Below are positions 6,269-12,147 of a stretch of DNA of 12,147 nucleotides, in pieces. Location of the stretch: NCBI GenBank assembly GCA_964428175.1, contig CAYRXM010000146.1:1-12147 (forward strand), in the 5' to 3' direction. How positions within the stretch are numbered: position 1 is the stretch's first letter; each line of letters opens with the position of its first letter. Made by a program: the position numbers and the translations under genes. The notes beneath the pieces are model-generated. The model did not search any database, had not been told where the DNA came from, and saw only the letters and a list, made by a program, of their open reading frames with translations. The DNA comes from CAYRXM01 sp964428175. GTDB taxonomy: Bacteria > Chloroflexota > Anaerolineae > JAFGEY01.

Positions 6269-7366
6269 ATGGCGCGTATCCTGGTGATCAACCCGGGCTC
6301 AACATCGACCAAAATCGCACTTTACGAACTGGTCGATGACACCGAGACACCCATCCTGGACAAAATGCTTCACCATTCCAACAAAGAATTGGCAAAATAC
6401 CCTCACATTTACGATCAGTACGAGTTTCGCCGCGATACTATACTGGCCTTGCTGGAGCAGCAAGGGATTTCTCTCCAAAGCCTCGATGCCGTGGTCGGGC
6501 GAGGCGGGGTGCTCAAGCCGATTCCCAGTGGCACCTACCGCGTCAATGAGTTGATGCTTCACGAAATGCGCTATTCACCTCGCCGCGAACACGCTTCCAA
6601 CCTGGGCTGCGCCCTCGCCCACGAAATCGCCATACAGGTGGGCATTCCGGCTTTTATTGTTGACCCGGTCGCCGTGGATGAATTCGAACCGCTGGCGCGG
6701 GTCAGCGGGCTGCCGGAGATAGAGCGGCGCAGCTTTTCGCACGCGCTCAACCTCAAGGCCACCTGTCGACGCGCGGCCAAAGACCTGGGCAAGCGATACC
6801 AGGAAATCAACCTGATCGGCGTCCACCTGGGTGGCGGGATCACGGTCAGCGCGCACCGCCAAGGCCGTATGATCGACGTGAACCAGGCGTTGGATGGCAC
6901 GGGGCCTTTTTCGCCGGAGCGCGTGGGCGGGCTGCCCATCGGCGAGGTGGTGCGCATGTGCTATTCAGAGCCGCCCTACGAGTACGTCAAGCTCACCTAT
7001 AACCAGATGTTCAAAAAACTGGTCGGGCAGGGCGGGCTGGTTGCCCACCTGGGCACCAACGACGCGATCGAGGTGCTGCGGCGGATCGATGCGGGAGACG
7101 AGCATGCCCGCCTGATCTTTGAGGCAATGGCCTACCAGATCGCCAAAGAGATCGGCTTGATGGCGACGGTGCTCAAGGGCGAGATCGACGCGATTTTCAT
7201 CACCGGCGGCCTGGCCCACAGCGAGCTGTTGATGGGCTGGATTTCCGAACGCACATCCTGGATCGCGCCGATTTTGATTTACCCCGGACAAATAGAAATG
7301 CTCGCTCTGGCCCAGGGCGCGTGGCGGGTGCTGAACGGCGAAGAACAAGCACTTGAATATACCTGA
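6269..7366 (+). CDS. buk: Butyrate kinase
   Basis: A 365-residue kinase of the acetate/butyrate kinase (ASKHA) family. It interconverts butyryl-phosphate plus ADP with butyrate plus ATP, and may act on branched acyl phosphates. Visible signatures are the N-terminal phosphate-binding VINPGSTSTKIALYE (6-20), the central GVHLGGGITVSAH (184-196) followed by DGTGPFSPERVGGLP, and ITGGLAHSELL (311-321). The length is typical for Buk and shorter than acetate kinase (about 400). A ribosome site AGAGGA lies 11 bases before the ATG, a slightly long spacing. No phosphotransbutyrylase (ptb) gene is adjacent, which is unusual for a fermentative butyrate operon; the partner must be elsewhere, or the gene may serve branched-chain acid metabolism. 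It is preceded by the long repeat-bearing leader. Two receiver genes follow from their own promoter. Confidence 0.93.
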   Translation: MARILVINPGSTSTKIALYELVDDTETPILDKMLHHSNKELAKYPHIYDQYEFRRDTILALLEQQGISLQSLDAVVGRGGVLKPIPSGTYRVNELMLHEMRYSPRREHASNLGCALAHEIAIQVGIPAFIVDPVAVDEFEPLARVSGLPEIERRSFSHALNLKATCRRAAKDLGKRYQEINLIGVHLGGGITVSAHRQGRMIDVNQALDGTGPFSPERVGGLPIGEVVRMCYSEPPYEYVKLTYNQMFKKLVGQGGLVAHLGTNDAIEVLRRIDAGDEHARLIFEAMAYQIAKEIGLMATVLKGEIDAIFITGGLAHSELLMGWISERTSWIAPILIYPGQIEMLALAQGAWRVLNGEEQALEYT

Positions 7367-7382
7367 TTGACCCGGTTATAAT
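7353..7382 (+). promoter_or_regulatory. Promoter for first CheY-like gene
   Basis: TTGAAT (7353-7358) and a perfect TATAAT (7377-7382) are separated by 18 bases. The -35 box lies inside the last codons of butyrate kinase and the -10 box just after its stop. It would give a leader of about 35 bases before the receiver gene at 7426. Confidence 0.6.
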
Positions 7383-7425
7383 CGATGAATGCCTGGCTCT
7401 GCCGAAAGACAAGGAGGCTAGAACA

Positions 7426-7806
7426 ATGACCAAAATTCTGTGCATCGAAGACGAACCCCAGATGATCGACTTGATCCAATTGATCCTCGAAAACAAGGGC
7501 TATGAGGTGATTGGCGCTGAAGGCGGCCGGCAAGGGCTGGAGATGATGCGCACCGAAAAGCCCGACCTGATCCTGCTTGACCTGATGATGCCCGAAATGG
7601 ACGGCGGCGACGTGTTCCACCACATGAAAGAAGAAGTAGAACTGCGCAACATCCCGGTTGTCGTGGTCACGGCCAAAGCCGCGCCCATCGACAAGGTGCT
7701 GTGGATGAACGTCGCCAAGGTCGATGACTATGTGACCAAGCCGTTCGGCCCGCGCGAATTGATCGAGAGCGTCGAAAAAGTACTGGCCAAATACGGACTG
7801 AAATAG
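7426..7806 (+). CDS. Single-domain response regulator (CheY-like receiver)
   Basis: A 126-residue protein made only of a receiver domain. It has the acidic pair Glu8/Asp9 (CIEDEP), phospho-acceptor Asp52 in LILLDLMMPEMDG, Thr82 (VVVVTAKA) and Lys105 in YVTKPFGP. There is no output domain, so it should work through protein contact or phosphorelay. A strong AAGGAGG lies eight bases before the ATG. It is closely similar to the receiver encoded at 7881-8267 (by eye about 70 of some 118 aligned residues identical), so the pair arose by tandem duplication. No histidine kinase is beside it on this strand; the minus-strand kinase near 3739-5121 has its own NarL partner. Confidence 0.95.
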   Translation: MTKILCIEDEPQMIDLIQLILENKGYEVIGAEGGRQGLEMMRTEKPDLILLDLMMPEMDGGDVFHHMKEEVELRNIPVVVVTAKAAPIDKVLWMNVAKVDDYVTKPFGPRELIESVEKVLAKYGLK

Positions 7807-7829
7807 CAAAGTCGGCGCGTTGGGCCTGT

Positions 7830-7863
7830 AGCGTGGGCAGCAACACCCAGCCGCTATTTTTTT
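7830..7863 (+). terminator. Intrinsic terminator/attenuator between the two receiver genes
   Basis: AGCG-TGGG (7830-7837) pairs with CCCA (7846-7849) and CGCT (7852-7855), leaving a two-base bulge, and is followed by seven T residues (7857-7863). It ends only six bases before the ribosome site of the next gene, so read-through would feed the second receiver while most transcripts stop here. Confidence 0.6.
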
Positions 7864-7880
7864 GCTGCAAGGAGAACAAG

Positions 7881-8267
7881 ATGACCATACGCAAGAAAAT
7901 CCTGTGCATTGAAGACGAACCCGACATGATCGAGTTGGTGCGCCTGATCCTCGAACGCAAAGGATTCGATTTCCGCGGCGCCGACAGCGGCCAGGTAGGG
8001 CTTGACATGATTCGCGATGAAAAACCCGACCTCGTACTGTTGGACTTGATGATGCCGGGGATGGATGGCTGGGAAGTTTACCGGCAGCTCAAGGCCGACG
8101 CCGAGTTGAAAGACATTCCAGTGATCGTGGTCACGGCCAAAGCGCAGAGCATCGACCGGGTGCTCGGCCTGCACATCGCCCGCGTCGACGCCTACATCAC
8201 CAAGCCCTTTGGTCCCCAGGAGCTTTTGGACAGCATTGGCAACATCCTGAATATGAAAATCGCCTGA
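7881..8267 (+). CDS. Single-domain response regulator (CheY-like receiver), paralogue
   Basis: A 128-residue receiver-only protein with Glu11/Asp12 (CIEDEP), phospho-acceptor Asp55 in LVLLDLMMPGMDG, Thr85 (VVTAKA) and Lys108 in ITKPFGP. The ATG at 7881 is chosen because AAGGAG lies six bases upstream. An in-frame start at 7833 would add 16 residues encoded by the terminator hairpin and T-run and is unlikely. It shares the conserved VTAKA-IDxVL pattern with the upstream paralogue. It may be a partner in a phosphorelay or chemosensory-type pathway whose kinase is not in the window. Confidence 0.95.
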   Translation: MTIRKKILCIEDEPDMIELVRLILERKGFDFRGADSGQVGLDMIRDEKPDLVLLDLMMPGMDGWEVYRQLKADAELKDIPVIVVTAKAQSIDRVLGLHIARVDAYITKPFGPQELLDSIGNILNMKIA

Positions 8268-8300
8268 CCTCTTTTCAAAGCCATTATACACTCACAAGAA

Positions 8301-8339
8301 AAAGGCGTGGCGCACACATAAAAACTGCGCCGCGCCTTT
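8301..8339. terminator. Strong hairpin terminator after the receiver genes
   Basis: Two 14-base arms, AAAGGCGTGGCGCA (8301-8314) and TGCGCCGCGCCTTT (8326-8339), pair throughout with one T-G wobble and an 11-base loop. A-rich sequence flanks the left side and a short T-run closes the right, so it can act in both directions. It separates the receiver genes from the pncC operon. Confidence 0.8.
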
Positions 8340-8392
8340 CACTATCTCGTTAGAATAACCGTCCCGTCCCTTTTGGGGGAGAAAATCAAGCG

Positions 8393-8875
8393 ATGGAAAA
8401 CCAGGTTCACTATGTAATCGCCCAGCTCTTGCGCGAACGGAAACAGACGCTCGCCACGGCAGAGTCATGCACCGGCGGGTTGATCGGCAGCCTGCTCACC
8501 GACGTATCCGGCAGTTCGGACTATTATCTGGGCGGCATAATCGCCTACGCCAACGAGGTCAAGCAAAACGTCCTGGGCGTCGACGCGGCCACGCTGGCAG
8601 CGGCCGGCGCAGTGAGCGAGCCGACCGCGCTGGCGATGGCGCACGGCGTGCGCCATCTGCTCGGCAGCGATTATGCCCTGTCGACCACCGGCATTGCCGG
8701 CCCCACCGGCGGCACGGCAGACAAGCCGGTCGGCCTGGTCTACATGGCACTGGTCGGCCCAGATGTGGCGCGCTGCGAGCGACATATCTGGGATCGAGAT
8801 CGTATAGGAAACAAACTGCTTTCCGCCCAACGGGCCATCCAAATGCTGATCGAACACCTGACCGAACGAGGATGA
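8393..8875 (+). CDS. pncC: Nicotinamide-nucleotide amidohydrolase (PncC / CinA C-terminal domain)
   Basis: A 160-residue stand-alone CinA C-terminal domain protein. Known members deamidate nicotinamide mononucleotide to nicotinic acid mononucleotide, recycling NMN (for example from DNA ligase) into NAD. The family signatures are AESCTGGLIGSLLTDVSGSSDYYLGG (24-48), YANEVKQNVLGV (52-63) and STTGIAGPTGGTADKPVGLVY (97-117). The length is typical of the single-domain form; the N-terminal MoCF-like half of full CinA is absent. GGGGGAG precedes the ATG by about 11 bases. The GTPase gene follows after 34 bp. It is probably the first gene of a three-gene operon downstream of the terminator at 8301-8339. 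Confidence 0.92.
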   Translation: MENQVHYVIAQLLRERKQTLATAESCTGGLIGSLLTDVSGSSDYYLGGIIAYANEVKQNVLGVDAATLAAAGAVSEPTALAMAHGVRHLLGSDYALSTTGIAGPTGGTADKPVGLVYMALVGPDVARCERHIWDRDRIGNKLLSAQRAIQMLIEHLTERG

Positions 8876-8909
8876 CCCGCGCAGCGGGCACAATGTGAAA
8901 GGATACCCT

Positions 8910-10297
8910 GTGCAAAACCCCGAGCTGCCCTCCAACGACTTGCCTTCCGGCGACGACAACCTGCCCGTTCCTCAGCCGGAACCACGGCTCAGTTTTGACG
9001 AGGTGATGTCCAAACTGCTCGCCGACCTGTCCGACGACTCGCGCATTTTGCTGCAAACGGTGTACGAATCGCTGCCAACCGACCGCAAGCGCCTCATCGC
9101 TGCCAACCTGGAAGCGCTGGTTCACGATTTCAAGCCTTCCGTCTTTTACAAAGTCATCCAGTTGGCCCTGCGCCAGTATGAAGGGGTCTTTGACCGCGAA
9201 CGCCGCCAGATCAGCATCGTCGGGCCGGTGAATGTGGGCAAATCATCGTTGTTTAATGCGTTGACCATGTCCGGCCAGATCAGGGCCGTGGTCAGCCCCG
9301 TGCCGGGCACCACCAGGGTGGTGCAGGCCGCCGACGCCGGCATCTGCACCGTGATCGACACGCCCGGCGGCGATGAGGCAGCCGGCGAATCGCGCCGCAA
9401 GCTGGCTCTCTCTTCGGCGCGCGCCGCCGATTCGTTGATCGTGGTTTTCGACGCCGCGGCGGGCGTCACCCAAAGCACGCGCGAGCTGTTCGACGAACTG
9501 CGCNNNNNNNNNNTTCCCTACACGACGCTCTTCCGATCTTGTTCGACGAACTGCGCGCGCTCAACAAGCCCATGACGCTGGTGCTGAACAAGATCGACCT
9601 GGTCAAAAAGTACGAGGATCAAGTCGTCGCCAAGGCGGCTAAAGACCTGGGCGTGTCCAGGGCCGACCTGATCCCCGTCTCGGCGCTCAAGGGGATCAAC
9701 CTGGAAAAGATCGTCTTTTCACTGGTGCGCCTGAACCCTGGCCTGCTGGCCCTGGTCAGCGAGATGGTGCCGCAGTACCGCCGGCAGATCGCCGCGCGCT
9801 ATATCGCCGGCGCGGCCGTGTCGGCCTTTGCCGTGGGCAGTACACCGCTGCCGGTGGCCGACTTTTTTCCCCTGTCAGCGATCCAGGTGGGGCTGACCCT
9901 GCAATTGGGGCGCGTGTTTGGCCATCAGGTAACCTGGGACAAGGCCAAAGAAGTGCTGCTCACCCTGGGCGGCGGCTGGGGGCTGCGCGAAGGGTTCCGG
10001 CAGTTGGTGAAACTGGTCCCGCTGCCGGTCGCCAACTGGCTGGTCAGTGGCTTGTTTGCCGCGGTCGGCACGTCGGCGTTGGGGCTGGCCGCGCGCGAGT
10101 ATTGGGCGCACGGCGGGATGGGTGAACCGCAGCAGTGGCGCGAAACCGCCATCCAGTTTCAGCAGCGACTGTGGCAGCAGGTCAAATCGCCGGAATTTCT
10201 CAAGCGTTTGCGTAACCGCAAGCAGGCGGCGCGGTTATTAGAAGCGACAATTGAAGATCAGGCCGAACATATATCGGGAGCAGAAAAAGAACAATGA
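8910..10297 (+). CDS. Era-like GTPase with DUF697-type membrane-associated C-terminus (split by assembly gap)
   Basis: A P-loop GTPase, split artificially by a 10-N gap and adapter at 9504-9539. The 17 bases before the gap (9487-9503) recur at 9540-9556. Collapsing that overlap restores one open frame (ELFDELR|ALNKPM) of about 444 residues. In that numbering G1 is GPVNVGKSS (105-113), G2 is likely PGTTR, G3 DTPGG (150-154), G4 NKID (209-212) and G5 SALKG (240-244). A helical N-terminal region of about 100 residues precedes the GTPase. After it, YIAGAAVSAFAVGSTPLPVADFFPLSAIQVGLTLQLG matches the DUF697 pattern with amphipathic or membrane helices. It probably acts at the membrane; the exact role is unknown. 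The GTG at 8910 is preferred because AAAGGA lies six bases upstream; GTG at 8895 is an alternative. The stop overlaps the next start (ATGA). Confidence 0.88.
9504..9539. other. Assembly gap (10 N) plus Illumina adapter remnant
   Basis: N at 9504-9513 is followed by TTCCCTACACGACGCTCTTC and then CGATCT (9514-9539), the 3' part of the Illumina TruSeq universal adapter. The flanks repeat TGTTCGACGAACTGCGC (9487-9503 and 9540-9556), so the two contigs overlap and the gap is not real missing sequence. The in-frame translation across it is meaningless. Confidence 0.97.
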
Positions 10298-12101
10298 GAC
10301 AAGAATCTGATATTCCACGCTGGAGTCAAAACACCAAACAGCTCATCGGGGCCGCCCTGTTGATCCTGGGCGGGTTGATGGTTTATCAATTCCGCTCGCT
10401 GCTGCCGCCGGTGATCATCGCTGCGTTGTTGGCCTACGTGTTGGCCCCCATCGTCGGTTGGCTGTCGCGCGTCCTGCGCATCGGGCGCGGCTGGACCACT
10501 GCACTGCTCTACCTGCTGGGGATCGCCGCGTTGGCCGCCGCCCCGGCCCTCTCGATCAACCCGGTGATCGATGAGATCAACAAGCTGGAACTCAACTTTA
10601 CCAACATGATCAACCAGATACTGGTTTGGATCGAGCAGTTCAACGAGATGGAAATCGAATTTGCCGGGTACGAGTTTGTCTTGCCCCAGATCGATCTGCC
10701 GACCTTTAGTATTCAGCAAATTGCCAGCATGCTCCAGGACGCCGTTTCAACCGTCGCCGGCAGTGCTGTTTCGGTCGCCAAAACCGTGGCCACGGGCGTG
10801 GGCTGGGTGGTTTTTACCGCCATCATCACTTTTTACATGATCGTCGACGCGGAACGGATCGGCCCGGCGCTGCTCAGGCTGGTGCCGCTGGATTATCAGA
10901 CCGAGGTGTCCCAATTGGGCGCGCGGTTGAACCGCACCTGGAACGCCTTTTTGCGCGGCGAAATCATCCTTTGCCTGACCATCGGTATGATGACCTGGGT
11001 AGCGACGACCTCGATCGGCTTGCCCTACAGCATTGCCCTGGCCGTCGTTGCCGGTGCGCTCGAGATCATTCCCAGCTTTGGACCAGTTCTGGCCGCGGTC
11101 CCGGCCGTCATCATCGCCCTGGTGCAGGGATCATCATACATTCCCCTGCCCAATTGGGGCGTGGCGATCCTGGTCGCCCTGATTTATTGGCTGATTCAAA
11201 GCCTGGAAAACAACCTGCTCGTGCCGCGCATCATCGGCGCCAGCCTGAACCTGCACCCGTTGGTGGTGCTGATCGGCATCCTGGCCGGAGCGACGCTGGG
11301 CGGCGTCCTGGGGGTCTTGCTGGCCGCGCCCACGCTGGCCAGCCTGCGCGAGATCATTTATTACCTGTATTGCAAGCTGGCCGACCTCGATCCATTTCCG
11401 CCGCCGCCCACCTTTGCCGAACGGATGCGAGAAAACGAGGTACGCGCCTTTCTCTTTGACCTCGATGGCACGCTGCTGGACAGCGATGACATGGCCGTCG
11501 AGCGGTGGGCAACCTGGCTGCGCCCGGTGGCCTTTTTGGACAAGGTGTATGACAGCAAAAAGCTGGCCCGCCGCCTGATCATGGCCCTGGAATCGCCGAT
11601 CAACGGCATGATCACCTTTCTGGACTTGCTGCACCTGGACAACCTGGTGCTGTCGATGGGCGAATCGCTGCGCAAGATACGCGCCCACCGGGCGCCAAAT
11701 CGCTACAGCGCCACGCCGGAGGCAATCGAGATGCTTGGCGAGTTGCAGCAGCATTATCATCTGGGCATCGTCACCACACGCAATCGCGAGGACGTGCAAA
11801 AATTTCTGCAGAAATTTGAACTGGACGGGGTATTCAAGACCATTGTGACCCGCCAGGATGTCAAACGGCTCAAGCCGCACCCCGAATCGGTGCGCTATGC
11901 GGCGAAACAGCTGGGACTGCCGCCGGCGCAGTGCGCCATGATCGGCGACACAACAGTCGACGTGCAGGCCGGCAAGCGCGCCGGCGCGCTGACGGTGGCC
12001 GTGCTGTGCGGTTTTGGCGAGCGGCCCGAACTGGAACGCCTCAAGCCCGACCTGGTACTCGACCTCACCGCCCACCTGCCGTGTCATCTGACCGAACCGG
12101 C
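10294..12101 (+). CDS. AI-2E-family membrane protein fused to HAD-type phosphatase, 3' truncated
   Basis: About 603 genuine residues, cut at the contig end. Residues 1 to about 370 are an AI-2E (UPF0118) transporter-like membrane domain: hydrophobic segments near 17-58 and 68-86, a soluble stretch with amphipathic helices (about 90-165), then further helices. It includes the family-typical ALEIIPSFGPVLAAVPAVIIAL and ENNLLVPRIIGASLNLHPLVVLIGILAG. After a proline-rich linker (PFPPPPTF) there is a HAD hydrolase domain of the phosphoglycolate-phosphatase type. Motif I is FLFDLDGTLLDS with Asp389 and Asp391, motif II is Thr494 (IVTTRN), motif III is Lys527 (KPHPE) and motif IV is GDTTVD (Asp552, Asp556). 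No stop or good ribosome site lies between the domains, so this is a true fusion in the sequence as given. Its ATG overlaps the GTPase stop (ATGA), so the two are probably translationally coupled. Transport substrate and phosphatase substrate are unknown. Confidence 0.85.
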
Positions 12102-12147
12102 AGATCGGAAGAGCGTCGTGTAGGGAAAGAGTGTAGGATAGGGTGTA
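12102..12147. other. Illumina adapter at contig end
   Basis: AGATCGGAAGAGC at 12102 and the following bases to about 12135 are the reverse complement of the TruSeq universal adapter, the same adapter seen at 9514-9539. The last dozen bases (GGATAGGGTGTA) no longer match it and may be error. The apparent C-terminal DRKSVV and TAG stop of the preceding gene come from adapter and are not biological. Confidence 0.97.

Noticed and set aside
7367..7382. TTGACC next to TATAAT as a promoter pair
   Set aside because: The spacing is only four bases. TTGAAT at 7353-7358 with an 18-base spacer is the workable -35 box.

Overview
The window reads like a fragment of a draft or metagenome-assembled genome from a Gram-negative-like or Chloroflexota-type bacterium. 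I lean towards Chloroflexota (Anaerolineae/Caldilineae-like) from the GC-rich coding style, the GTG/TTG starts, the NarL-type two-component pair beside a molybdenum hydroxylase, the tandem single-domain receivers and the Era-like/DUF697 GTPase. This is inference; there is no rRNA or marker gene to settle it. The assembly is imperfect. A 10-N gap followed by an Illumina adapter remnant interrupts a GTPase gene (9504-9539), and the window ends in the reverse complement of the same adapter (12102 onward), so the last gene is truncated.

Left part, minus strand (133-5786): a small two-helix membrane protein with a PH-like tail (133-696) is followed by a repeat-rich 297-bp spacer holding a 10-bp-period array (742-813) and a 164-bp nested palindromic element (834-997). 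Then come three minus-strand genes that look like one operon, transcribed right to left: NarL-family response regulator (5118-5786), sensor histidine kinase (3739-5121, TTGA start/stop overlap) and a fused [2Fe-2S]/molybdopterin hydroxylase (994-3687). A good sigma70-type promoter with a palindromic operator candidate lies upstream of the regulator. The 132 bases before the first gene's stop hold only a short inverted repeat at 2-16 and no gene I can support.

Centre (5787-6268): divergent promoters and then, downstream of a near-consensus plus-strand promoter (TTGCAC-17-TATAAT), an array of three tandem modules in the predicted leader of butyrate kinase. Each module is closed by the same 7-bp stem (CCUAUCC/GGAUAGG) and can fold into a three-hairpin cloverleaf. 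This is the most interesting object in the window and I cannot match it to a known RNA family.

Right part, plus strand (6269-12101): butyrate kinase; two similar CheY-like single-domain receivers separated by an intrinsic terminator; a strong hairpin terminator; then PncC/CinA-C amidohydrolase, an Era-like GTPase with DUF697-type tail, and an AI-2E-family membrane protein fused to a HAD phosphatase. The last three are closely spaced (34 bp gap, then a 4-bp ATGA overlap) and probably form an operon. No tRNA, rRNA, transposase, CRISPR array or phage gene was seen.
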